A stretch of 64,000 nucleotides of DNA from Gari tellinella (taxonomy: Eukaryota; Mollusca; Bivalvia; Cardiida; Psammobiidae), in contig OV277866.1 of NCBI GenBank assembly GCA_922989275.2, forward strand, positions 78,404,328-78,468,327, written 5' to 3'. The position numbers were made by a program, and so were the translations under genes. Below, one piece after another: positions 53,266-62,820 of this stretch. A model generated the notes under the pieces. The model saw nothing but the letters and a program-made list of their open reading frames with translations, was not told the DNA's origin and searched no databases. Each line of letters begins with the position of its first letter. The stretch's first letter is position 1.

Positions 53266-53407
53266 GCTTTCATCTGTATTTATACAATCAACTATAGCCC
53301 TCATTTAAGTGGTCGTAATAGAGAGGTTATACTGTATATTGTTCTCATTTCAGTTCAGTTTAGCACGTTAAAGCGACATACGGAAAGTATTTGATAGACA
53401 TAGATGC

Positions 53408-53659
53408 TTAACCCATTACCCCATAGACTGTTTCTTGTTTTGAAGATAGGTTACCACTTAAAGCAGGTTGAAAGTAAAGCAGAATGTGCCTTAAGGCACA
53501 TTCTGCTTTTCTTTCAGCCTGCTTTAAACTATGATTTTCTAGGGAAACAATAATATTTCGTATGGAACATATTCATCACTGTATAAAGTGGAATTACTTT
53601 CTTCAGTGGAGGAATAAGTTAAAAGCCTAAAAAGGCGTATTTATGGAGTATTGGGTTAA
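53408..53659. mobile_element. TTAA-B MITE, full length
   Basis: TTAACCCATTACCCCATAGA is mirrored by TTATGGAGTATTGGGTTAA. The beta hairpin with GAATGTGCC arms is near-perfect. 252 bp. Confidence 0.88.
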
Positions 53660-53732
53660 AGCAGGATAAAATCATTGAAACACTGCATTTTTACTTGTAT
53701 GGGTAATCCCAGGGCGTTGTGGATATGTTTTA

Positions 53733-53792
53733 TATATCCACATGAAATAAAGTCGTTATTATTATTATTATTTTTATTATTATTATTATTAT
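53733..53792 (+). mobile_element. Family K tail stub
   Basis: ATCCACATGAAATAAAGTCG plus about ten ATT units; severely 5'-truncated. Confidence 0.6.
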
Positions 53793-54199
53793 ATGTAGTA
53801 AACTACTTTCTTAGTTACGTTTACCCTTTAATCCTGTTGCATGAAGGAGGTCGTCATGAAGAAGATCTACTACATTTTGTATGTAGTCAATACCATTATT
53901 TGTAAAAATATATCATTCTACCATTTCTCGGTCATTTTGGATAACGTATGTGCGCTGTACGTCTGAATTCTCTTGGTTTGCGTCGATCAAAACAAAATAA
54001 AGCAGCCATTTTGAATTCCTCTGTTAAAAGTTTATCGACCCTTGGACGTCGATTAAGTTAATCAATGTCTGTTAAAACTATTGTTGAAATCGACTGTTAA
54101 ATTTAGCCAACACAATCTTTTACATCATGTTAAGTTTAACAGTCGATTAGGGATTTTAACAATTAAGGGATTAAAGTTAAACAAAAGCTTATGCAACCG
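53793..54199. other. No gene; short inverted repeat
   Basis: ATCGACTGTTAAATTT (54088) faces AAGTTTAACAGTCGAT (54132). Otherwise nothing is recognised. Confidence 0.35.
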
Positions 54200-54372
54200 G
54201 ATCTCGGCCACATTTTTAGGCGTCCTTTGCAAACAGTGTATCTGTGAAAAGTTCACTTGTGATATGCCACAGTGAAGACCCAGATCAGAGGGCTCCTTTA
54301 TAATGCAATCAAAAGACAAACACATCCCTACATGTAAATAGTCAATTTGAAGTTTCAGGGAGAAAAGACTCA
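54200..54372. mobile_element. TTAA-C MITE, right hairpin arm deleted
   Basis: AGGCGTCCTTTGCAAACAGT, one gamma arm (AAGACCCAGATCAGAGGGCT), then GAAGTTTCAGGGAGAAAAGA. Confidence 0.6.
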
Positions 54373-54405
54373 ATAGATGTGGTGTCATGTACTAATATCC
54401 TACTG

Positions 54406-54661
54406 CAGGGCTGCCATTTCTCCGGAATTTTCCTAAATCTTCGGATTTTTTCCCCAGTGCATGGTAGCTAAAAGCAGGCTGCAAATAAAGCAGAATGTGC
54501 CTTAATGCGCATTCTGCTTTACTTACAGCCTGCTTTCAGTAGTCGCATGTCAACAAAACTAGAAACAGGCGATGGGGTAAAGGTACGATTCGTGAAATCA
54601 CACTTGAAAAATGCAACTTTGGAAATCTTAGGATTTTTCTTGTAAACTTATGGCAGCCCTG
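54406..54661. mobile_element. CAGGG-I MITE, full length
   Basis: CAGGGCTGCCATTTCTCCGG is mirrored by AAACTTATGGCAGCCCTG. The beta hairpin (GCTGCAAATAAAGCAGAATG and complement) is intact apart from a few mismatches. 256 bp; best copy of the family here. Confidence 0.85.
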
Positions 54662-54865
54662 TCATGGTATGTATCACTTTAAAATAATGTTTTCATTATT
54701 TTACGCCTGAATAACATTGAATTGAAACATGACACATAAAGCCCCCAAGCCTCCCATGACTTTTTCTGCGTTATTTCCAGTCTGCAATTAACTCTCAACG
54801 TTTTTTTTTTCTAGCGAGGCTGAATAATATCTACTTAGATCAGCATTTTTCAACCAATGATAAAT

Positions 54866-55272
54866 GAACAGACCTTTATCCCATAGCCTGTTTCTAGTTC
54901 TGAAATTAAGTGACTACTTAAAGCAGGTTAAAAGAAAAGTAGCATGCGCCTTAAGGCGCATTCTGTTTTAATTTCAATCTGAGTTAAGCTACCACCTGCT
55001 AGAATAAAGAAAATATTCCTCATAAGTTATAATCAGTACATTTTCATTAATGTATAAATTTGAACTATTTTCTTCAGCGGAGGATTAAACTATAAACATA
55101 AGAAAATAGTTTTGTCACGTGATATGCTTTGACCTGTTTAAACAATTTGATTATATATGCTGATGTAACGAGATACAATGTGTATAAGTTACCAAATAAA
55201 CTATGTCTATGTCTATGTCTATGATTAAACTGACTTCGCTAAAAGGCGCTTCTTTGGGTGAAAAGATTAAGG
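54866..55272. mobile_element. TTAA-B MITE interrupted by a LINE stub
   Basis: GACCTTTATCCCATAGCCTG, a beta hairpin (GTTAAAAGAAAAGTAGCATG ... CATTCTGTTTTAATTTC), and after the insert CTAAAAGGCGCTTC ... GAAAAGATTAAG. Confidence 0.65.
55091..55223 (+). mobile_element. Truncated non-LTR element with TSD and (TATGTC)n tail
   Basis: It ends ACCAAATAAAC followed by four TATGTC units. ATTAAAC occurs on both sides (55084-55090 and 55224-55230). Confidence 0.7.
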
Positions 55273-55400
55273 GCACTTGCTGAAAACAGAATGGTCTGAT
55301 TGGGTAGGGGGACAGAATGGTCTATGTACTTTAACAATATTTTACTGAATATGAATTGTGAGAGCAATTAAGGAACACAGACTGAGTGGTTAATCCATTA
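55269..55400 (+). mobile_element. Element R fragment lacking J
   Basis: GGGCACTTGCTGAAAACAGA and GGTCTGATTGGGTAG match R left of the J site; ATGGTCTATG and GAACACAGACTG match R to the right. It is a J-free version. Confidence 0.5.
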
Positions 55401-55461
55401 TAACACAAATATGACTTTTTACGCCTTTGATATATTCCTCTACTGAAGAATACAGTTTGAC

Positions 55462-56006
55462 TTTAAAGGGACTCGCAACCGGATGGTGTTCTTGTCAAAA
55501 TAAAATAAAATACTCAAATAAAAGCAAATTTGTGGCATTATTTGGCTTTTGACATTAAAAAAATATGATCAGTCCAAAAAACGTCTCAAGAATCGTCACC
55601 GAATCTTAGTTTTTTAGATATTTTCCATCGTTTTTCCATAGCGTTAGCTAACGGTATATTTGTTGTTGTTGCTTCTCTACATGGGGTCAGACATAAACAC
55701 GAGCCGAATTACGAAGTTGTATGCACTTCCGATGGCTACACATTGAAATACGTTAAATCGATCCGAGATAAACGGATAGTTCCGTGGTCCATTGGTCTAA
55801 GCGGTTTCCCCTATTTTGCCTTCTGTCCGCCAATGCCGGGCCCCGGGTTCGAATCCCACCAGAGACCAATATTTTTTTTTATTGAAATACATTTTTTAAA
55901 CAGAATTTCTTATCCTAAACTAATTCTTTACCATTTATATAAGCGTTTGACACATATTTACAAATTACTATTTTTAATGCACCATCTGGTTGCGAGTCGC
56001 TTTAAA
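55462..56006. mobile_element. TIR element with TTTAAA ends containing a SINE
   Basis: TTTAAAGGGACTCGCAACCG at the left and CGGTTGCGAGTC-like sequence ending GCTTTAAA at the right are inverted over 27 bp with two mismatches. The central TTAA in the ends suggests TTAA targeting. It contains SINE-2 at 55770-55957. Confidence 0.65.
55770..55957 (+). mobile_element. tRNA-derived SINE, family SINE-2, copy 2
   Basis: A-box-like GTGGTCCATTGGTCTAAGCG at 55783 and B-box GGTTCGAATCCCACCAGAG at 55847. The body is shared with 47592-47752 up to AAGCGTTTGACA. It is not a folding tRNA gene. Confidence 0.7.
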
Positions 56007-56228
56007 TGGTCATGAACATGAACACTTTTTTTTATAAGTAATATGTTTTATATCCTAGCGAATGGTAATTAAATTTAGCGTTAGGCGGTCACTTGTCTTC
56101 AAAAGAATCAATGTATGGGGTAAACGGTTAACAACTATCAGGGGTAACTAAGGCCATGTCAATAACCTCATATATATACGGTAAACAACCATATACATAC
56201 ACTCACTTTAATATGATATTTGACTAGC

Positions 56229-56262
56229 CATAGTGGAGAATACGTTATTTTCTCCCATTCAA
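56229..56262. repeat. TA-E end fragment
   Basis: TAGTGGAGAATACGTTATTT then TCTCCC, the first 30 bp of family E only. Confidence 0.45.
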
Positions 56263-56525
56263 ATCATTGCCCCATAGCATATTCTTAGTTTTGAAGGCAT
56301 GTGACTACTTAAACCAGGTTGAAAGTAAAGCAGAATGCGCCTTTATGCGCATTCTGCTTTCCTTTCAACCTGTTTTAAGCTACCATCTCCTAGTATATAG
56401 AATATATTTCTTTTTGTGCATATGCATGACTGTATATAAATTGGAACTACGTGTATTTTCTATAGTGTGGGGGTGAAATAAAAAAAAAAGGTGTTAAAAA
56501 GTGTTTGTATGGGGTAATGGGTTAA
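56263..56525. mobile_element. TTAA-B MITE
   Basis: TCAAATCATTGCCCCATAGC to GTATGGGGTAATGGGTTAA. Beta hairpin with loop CCTTTATGCG near-perfect at 56318-56380. Confidence 0.8.
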
Positions 56526-56599
56526 ACGAAGCTAAACGTAGAACTTAATTTAAAGGTAACTCTTGGACGTACTCCATTTTCTCCAGTAGGGTAGTCATC

Positions 56600-57491
56600 T
56601 TAAGGGTGTATCCAACCCATAAGCGATTTTTTCAAAGTATCAAACTTTTTTTCTATCATTGTTTTTTTGGAAGAGCTATTTATGATGAATGAAAGAATGG
56701 GGAAAAAATATATGGTGGTGTCCTTTTGTTTAGCTACAGCGATTTGAAAAAGGTATGTCAAATTTGGACTTCAAAACAAAATAAACATGGTAATTTCGGT
56801 TTTCATTATTTATTTCATGTCTATGGTGGTATTTTCACATATAGAAACCAAATTTAGACAAAGCAGGCACTAGGTTTGAACAATATGGATCCTCGAATAT
56901 CAAAAATATGCTTTTTATAGGGCATGATTTTATTAGATTTTTTATTTTATGAAAACGTTTGAAAATGAAATAGTTCTAGTATTAAACTTTTTCTTATATT
57001 CTACCAAACGAAATCCAATGCTAAGGCAGTTCAAAATATGAAAAGAAATTGAAAGGTCAGTGTTGAAAATTTTGAGTTATTAAAGTAAAAAGAGTTATCT
57101 CCCCTTACGAAATTTACAAAAAAGTACCATATCGATGATATTTAGAGCTTTATAAATTTCACATTTGGTGCCCGTTTTCTCTTAAATTAGTGTTTGTATG
57201 AAGAAATACTACCATAGATAGTAAATAAATAACACAAAACCAAATTATCATATTTGTTTTCATTTAAAATGGATTTTATTGAAGCGGGCTGTTTGAAAAG
57301 GACAAAATAAGAGAAAGTGGGTGGGGTACATGTAAATTTTACATGGCCATGGAGCCAACTGTTGTTCACCAAAATGTACACTTTTTTATTTTTTTCATTC
57401 ATCTTAAATAGCTCTTCAATACAAAACCATCATAAAGTGTTTTCATATACTTTGAACAATTCTTAAATTCATGACATTGATACACCCTTAA
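56600..57491. mobile_element. Long-TIR element, 892 bp, TTAA flanks
   Basis: TTAAGGGTGTATC is inverted at the right as GATACACCCTTAA. Alignment of the ends continues imperfectly for about 130 bp (TTCAAAGTAT; GAAGAGCTATTTATGATGAA against TTCATCTTAAATAGCTCTTC). No transposase frame is seen. Single copy in the window. Confidence 0.7.
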
Positions 57492-57789
57492 AGGGGAAGA
57501 GTGTAGCTTAGGTTACACAAGTTATCTTACGTGTAGCTTCAAACTGGACAGTTTTGAAAAAACTTGGGGGTTATCAATGAAGGTTTCGAATTTAGAGCGA
57601 TAATCAAAACTCGTCAACTGCTCGGGACGTACCGGACTATGCTAGTACCGCCAGTTTACGGTGATGGCAGATCGCTCTATATAGTAGCTACCCTTGTATC
57701 AGCGATATTGATCGACATTTTATACCTTATCTTGCCTCTTCTTGTGGTACATTTGCGATGTGTGTTTACTCATCAAGCCATGGCAAGTT

Positions 57790-58010
57790 ATAACCCCTTC
57801 ACTGCCATGACGTCGTCAATTTAAAAAAATTGTCGTCTACTTTTATTTCTCAAATTTAAATTTTGGATATTTTGACTTAAGTTATTTTGAAATGAATGTC
57901 AAACAGTTTTGATTCTGACCAGACGCCGCGTGCGTTACGCGGCGTCTGATCAGGATCAAAACTGTTTGCAAATAACTAGTGTACTCTGGTTAAGGCAGTG
58001 ATGGGATTAA
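57790..58010. mobile_element. TTAA-M MITE
   Basis: TATAACCCCTTCACTGCCAT to GGCAGTGATGGGATTAA. The alpha hairpin GACCAGACGCCGCG ... CGCGGCGTCTGATC has a TGCGTTA loop. Confidence 0.75.
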
Positions 58011-58033
58011 CTGTCATAAGTTTCAGTTTACAG

Positions 58034-58217
58034 TACAGTGGATAATCTGTTATTCTTTCCCGTTTAAACGCAAACGTACGCAAACGCAAAGCGCTAAAAC
58101 GTAGAAAAGAACAACTTTTGGACAATTCTGATAGTTCATGTTAATCTTGGTGGCAAACAGTTTGGAGCCTGATCAGACGCCGGGTTATTGGGAAAGAATA
58201 ACAGATTCTCCACTGTA
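58034..58217. mobile_element. TA-E MITE with hairpin deletion
   Basis: Both 28-bp ends are intact; the right hairpin arm and about 50 bp are deleted just after GATCAGACGCCGGGTTA. Confidence 0.75.
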
Positions 58218-58577
58218 CATGTGCCTATCTTTGACACAGATGTTTGCTTTTAAACCTAAAGAAAGCATGGTTTATGGAGCAAACCTCTTAAAAGATATGT
58301 TATTGCTAGCTCATGATAGAAAATAATACAAATGTACAGGTAAGGTGATAAAGAAGCAGCCGGCATGGTTTTACCTTGCAATTAGCGGCCGTCCATGGTT
58401 AATATAGTTATATTTCATTGTCGTTTAATACCAAATTTACTGTATAGATTTTATCATCTTACTTAAAAATGATCATCTTGTAACTGCAAATATTTTATAC
58501 ATCGATTGAGATAGTTATTCACGCTTGTACAGATTATATATAGTGCTTTAGACTATACAGACACCATGCAATATCAT

Positions 58578-58625
58578 TAACAAGAAATATCCTCAAAAAA
58601 GATATTCCGTCGAAAGTTAAAGTTT
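58578..58625 (-). mobile_element. Element R end fragment
   Basis: AACAAGAAATATCCTCAAAA then AAGATATTCCGTCG matches the right end of R. Confidence 0.45.
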
Positions 58626-59129
58626 ATTTTGGGAGTGGACAGTATTCACTATATAAACTTAATACAGGAATTATACACAAATTGGCCCAATGTATAATTC
58701 CGTGCTTAAAAATATCTGTTCAAGTTTGGTCAAAACAGCATTGAACGTTAAAATGGAGGTCTATGGAAAATGTTTTGGTGGTCTCTGACCTCTAGGTCAT
58801 TTCTGCCTATTGACCAAACGAACGTGCTGCAATTCAAGCAAACTGTCATTGACCAAGATTTCTGATCATTGCTGATTGGTTCAATCGTTTCTGCCAGAAG
58901 AGATCAGATGACATTCCCGTCTACGTACATGTATACATACCTTAATGTATAGGTAAATAGTGAAAAAGTGTTTTTTATCGATACTAGTCCCTGTACTTGT
59001 GACAGTTATTCACGCTTGTATAAATATTGGGATTTTGGTTAACCTTTAGATTTGAACCAAGTTTGGCCATTCATTCATTTATTGATACCGAATATATCGA
59101 TTTTTAACTCGTTCTAGATAGAATAAACA
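58626..59129. other. No recognised feature
   Basis: AT-rich spacer; GTTATTCACGCTTGTA occurs twice (58514 and 59004), a 490-bp-spaced direct repeat of unknown meaning. Confidence 0.3.
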
Positions 59130-59255
59130 GATACACTGGCCTGTCACTTAGGGTTCAATTGGGAACCCTTAACCTGGGTCTACACTGTCTGCCTAACACA
59201 AGTGTACTTTTCACATGCAAACTGATTGTATATGACGAGTATACACGTCACAATG
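59130..59255. mobile_element. TTAA-C MITE fragment
   Basis: GGGTTCAATTGGGAACCC with AACCTGGGTCTACACTGTCT and a GACGAGTATACACGTC palindrome mark the subfamily seen at 17466. Confidence 0.45.
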
Positions 59256-59411
59256 ATTAAATATGTTTAGCAATTATATGAGCATAGTTTTATACATAAC
59301 ACTTGCGAATGAAACTCTTAACTGATATCTGCAAACAATCTGATTTTGGATCCCGATCACAAGGTGAGACTTAATTGGATCAGGGACCTATATCTCTGAT
59401 TGGATCCAAAC

Positions 59412-59607
59412 TACAATCGAACTTCGATATCTCGAACTTGCTTAACTCGAACTATCCGATACATCGAAACATGAATTTGCCTTATTTCAAGCTCGGTTTA
59501 GGGGAACATACCTGTGTTTTAAAGTTAAAACGCGGCCTAGCAACGTTTTAACTTTGAAATACGGTTATGTTCGACTTAACCGAGTTCGAGATATCGAAGT
59601 TCGACTA
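59412..59607. mobile_element. TA-G MITE
   Basis: TACAATCGAACTTCGATATC is inverted as GATATCGAAGTTCGACTATA. The hairpin (TTAAAGTTAAAACGCGGCC ... ACGTTTTAACTTTGAAA) is slightly eroded. Confidence 0.8.
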
Positions 59608-59689
59608 TAAATTAATTGACATCATACGTGTAATTCGAATAAGCCAGTTTACTTTATATCAATTTGCAATATTCTGATTTTCATATGTT

Positions 59690-59850
59690 TCTAAAGCAGA
59701 CACTTCGTTGGCGCGTTAAGTTTTGACACCAACGTGCAGCACACATCAGCAACCAGTGTAGACTTTGATCAGATGCAGCATAATGCGGCGTCTGATCAGA
59801 GTCTATACTGTTTGCCTATATCAGACATGTCGCCGTGGGCACACATTTTT
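59690..59850. mobile_element. TTAA-D MITE fragment
   Basis: Alpha hairpin (AGACTTTGATCAGATGCAGC ... GCGGCGTCTGATCAGAGTCT) and CCGTGGGCACACATTTTTG; the left end is lost. Nothing is recognised in 59851-60450. Confidence 0.55.
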
Positions 59851-60450
59851 GTGACAGTTGCCGTCCTCAGGATGTGGCCAATACGAAACATAGCTCCATA
59901 TCATCTACCTGGCCTAGCTTCACGGTAAATATATGTTAAGTAAATTTACATCTTAAATAAGTCATCAAGTATGTATTTGTTTATACTGTACACTCAACTG
60001 TTAATTATACGTATAATTACTTGAAACTATACGTCTGATAAAATAATCATGCATTTAGCTGTTACATACTTGAAATAGCGTTCACAGTATTTAATCATTT
60101 GATATCGCCCAAGAGAAGTGAGTTCTACACGATATATAACAGATAATAATGCCCCTACCTGTCAAAGAGCGTGCCGCTAATCCTGCCTGTCCGAAGGTAT
60201 CCTATAGAATATCGACAGTCACGCTTTCTGACACTACTGTACCTAGTGTTAGCTCTGTCTGTTCACCCGAGACCAAGGGACATGCCTAAGCCTGAGAACT
60301 GATCCTATATCATAACAGTACTAACGTACTAGCTGCAATGCAGTTCTTACACTAAGTGACTTTCTAAGATACACATCACGAAAAGGCGAACCAATTAAAA
60401 CAATTAAAACCATTTAGCGTTTCAATTCTATCGTATAGGCTTACAATTGG

Positions 60451-60655
60451 GAAGACGTTAATCACGGTTCTGCTAAAACTATTATATTCAATGCAAACAG
60501 TTCGGAGCCAGATCAGACGCCGGGTAACCCGGCGTCTGATCAGGCTCCAAAATGTTTGCCACTCTGTCAACATTTTCAATAGATTGCTATTTTCTACAAT
60601 TCCGTACGTTGCGTTTCGTATTTATATAAATGGGAAAGGATAAGGTAAACTACAG
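60451..60655. mobile_element. TA-E MITE, diverged
   Basis: A perfect alpha core in the GGGTAACCC form (60505-60550) lies between GCTAAAACTATTATATTC and GCGTTTCG...GGGAAAGG. The 28-bp ends are worn (ACTACAG at the right). Confidence 0.65.
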
Positions 60656-60838
60656 GTGGACGAGACGGGAAAGTCGGATTGGAGTCATATAACTGATATT
60701 GGATTTCCCGTGTTTGAATGGGCGGGTCATGTGTACATTTCTAGGCCAAGAGTATATACAATAGAAGATGTTTACACGGAACTATGACAACGGATCACCA
60801 GACCATATTCGTACATACTAGAGTGACTACTCTCCGTT

Positions 60839-61200
60839 TTAACACACAGTGTGTTTCTAGTTCTGATTCCCTTAAATCAAGTTGAAAGTAAAGCAGAACG
60901 CGCCGTAACGCGCATTCTGCTTGACTTTCAACCTGCATTAAGCTAACATTTGATTAGTCCACTATGTGTATAGTAAGAGACAGCGAGCAATTTTTAGACT
61001 TCAGGCGCTGTGAGGACGGCACCCGTCAAAAGTTAACTTGTCGTCACAGGGGTTCATTGATGAGACTAACATCTGATAGGATGTAGACACTATTTCTTAC
61101 GATGCATATTCATGGCTGTGTAAATTGGAACTGTTTCCTTCAGCGGAGGGATACATTAAGGGCGTAAAAATGCGTATCTTCATGTGGAGTAATGGGTTAA
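60839..61200. mobile_element. TTAA-B MITE with 110-bp insert
   Basis: TTAACACACAGTGTGTTTCT to GTGGAGTAATGGGTTAA; beta hairpin with GAACGCGCC arms. An insert at about 60957-61066 is flanked by CTAACATTTGATTAG and CTAACATCTGATAG, a probable target duplication. Confidence 0.65.
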
Positions 61201-61446
61201 TACTATGAACAATGTCTTGACAATAATTTTGGAATTTTTTTTATCACGAGCAGACGTCGAGAAACCCCCTTAAGAAGTTCATGAGTTTAAAAAATTACTT
61301 AATCATTCGTTTTCTATAGTTGTAACTGTTTTTAGAATATGCTAACAGTTTTGATCCAGATCTTACGCTGCGACTAATCAGGATATACACTTTTTTATCA
61401 TTGTGTGAAAGGTTCAGGGAACAAAAATGGCTTTTATAAAATTTAT

Positions 61447-61807
61447 TCTAACCCCTTCACTGCCTTACTTCGAGCGATAATAGCTTTTATACTGGTTTCA
61501 ATATTTCTTAAGTCAAAATATCAAAATTGTTTAACCCTTTACCCCATAGCCTTATTCTAGTTTTGAAGATTGGTGACCACTTAAAGCAGGTTGAAAGTAA
61601 ATCAGAATGTGCCTTATTCTGCTTTATTTTCAGCCTGCTTTAAGCTACCACCTGCTAGAATATTGAAAATAATTCTTATCACGCATATTCATAACTGTAT
61701 AAATTGGAACTATTTTCTTCAGTGGAGGAATAAATTAAAGGCGTAAAAATGCGCATTTATGGGGTAATGGGTTAAAATCGATGACGCCATGGCAGTGAAG
61801 GCTAAAC
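61447..61807. mobile_element. TTAA-M MITE hosting B
   Basis: CTAACCCCTTCACTGCC at the left and ATGGCAGTGAAGGCTAAA at the right are M ends. The host is otherwise reduced to about 115 bp and lacks the alpha hairpin. Confidence 0.55.
61531..61775. mobile_element. TTAA-B MITE nested in M
   Basis: TTAACCCTTTACCCCATAGC is mirrored by TATGGGGTAATGGGTTAA. The beta hairpin lacks part of the right arm core (GCCTTATTCTGC). It is flanked by TTAA on both sides. Confidence 0.8.
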
Positions 61808-61992
61808 CTTTATTTCAAAGCTGGACTGAAGATGTTGAACAGTAATATAGTTCCTCGCCAGTCGCCGCGCTACATGGCGTCTATTCAAGATCGAACTGTT
61901 TGCAAGTTCGACTTTAGTTGCCTATAGCCTTAAAACGTTTAAAACCTTTATTTGTGTCACCTACAGGTTTATCACCATTTTCTTTCATAAAA

Positions 61993-62072
61993 TATCACCA
62001 GAGGGTCAAACAAGTTAGATCCAGATGAGATACGCAGTACCGTAGCCGGCGTCTCATCTTGATCTAAATTGA
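61993..62072. repeat. Decayed alpha hairpin
   Basis: TCAAACAAGTTAGATCCAGA with GAGATACGC and GCCGGCGTCTCATCTTGATC, GATGAG class. Another single arm lies at 61866-61914. Confidence 0.45.
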
Positions 62073-62229
62073 TTGCCATAATAATCATTAATTTGCCCGT
62101 AACTTGTTGAAGGGTAATCGTGGCAAAGATTGATTGTAAAGTCACCCCATCCTTTCACTTGGAGAGTATCATGTTACTTAGTAGTTTTACTACTGCGATT
62201 GTACCCGATGTCATGCTCTGAAAAACAAC

Positions 62230-62441
62230 TACAGTAGGACCTCTCTATTACGAACACTAAAGAGAAGGTTAATTGTCTATATAAAAGACAGGTGACAGCT
62301 TTAATCAATGTGAATTGTAAAACAGAAAGCTCCTGTAGGAGCTTTCTGTTTCACTTTCACATTGCTTTAAGTATAGTCACCTGTCTTAAACGACTAATAT
62401 TTGACACACTTTAGTTGCCGTAATAGAGAGGTTCTACTGTA
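62230..62441. mobile_element. TA-F MITE, full length
   Basis: TACAGTAGGACCTCTCTATT is inverted as AATAGAGAGGTTCTACTGTA. The beta' hairpin (AAAACAGAAAGCTCCTGTAG and complement) is near-perfect. It provides the empty site for the A insertion at 29915. Confidence 0.85.
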
Positions 62442-62480
62442 TATAGGATACCGTTTCATTTCTTTATTTATATTTTGTGA

Positions 62481-62820
62481 TACAGCACTCCCTCCCTACA
62501 ACGACCCTCCCAAAAACGATTCCCCCTTACAACGACTCGTGTCGTAGTTCCCCAAACATGACAATTATGTCTAACGCTTTTACTGCTTAAATATCGTCTG
62601 CTTTACGTTGTCGTCTGCTGTTTTTCTCATAGTTACATATTGGACATTTTGACAGAAAAAAACTTAATGACGAGTGACAAACAGCTTGAATCCAGATCAG
62701 ACGCCGCGTTCAAGCTGTTTGCAAATGTAAGCCGATTTCCTTCCCTCCAACGACTCCCTCCGAACAACGCACACAATTGTTGGCTCCCATTGGATGTCGT
62801 TGTAGAGAGGGAGCACTGTA
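62481..62820. mobile_element. TA-H MITE (reverse), copy 3
   Basis: TACAGCACTCCCTCCCTACA is mirrored by TGTAGAGAGGGAGCACTGTA. Inside, GACAAACAGCTTGAATCCAG with GATCAGACGCCGCG is one alpha arm; the other arm is cut to CAAGCTGTTTG. Confidence 0.78.

Larger units (their letters stand above)
52740..53336. mobile_element. TA-F MITE hosting J and C insertions
   Basis: TACAGTAAAATCTCTCTATT to AATAGAGAGGTTATACTGTA. The beta' hairpin (AGCAAGGTGACAGTAACACA ... TTTTACTGTCGCCTTGC) is retained between the nested J and C copies. Confidence 0.78.
55390..56131. mobile_element. TTAA-B MITE (reverse), hosting a TIR element
   Basis: TTAATCCATTATAACACAAA with TTTTTACGCCTTTGATATAT on the left and GTATGGGGTAAACGGTTAA on the right are B ends. 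The beta hairpin is lost. A 545-bp element occupies 55462-56006. Confidence 0.6.

Noticed and set aside
57564..57824. 86-residue frame with a hydrophobic stretch
   Set aside because: It runs into the start of an M MITE, has no homologous motif and no splice or promoter support.
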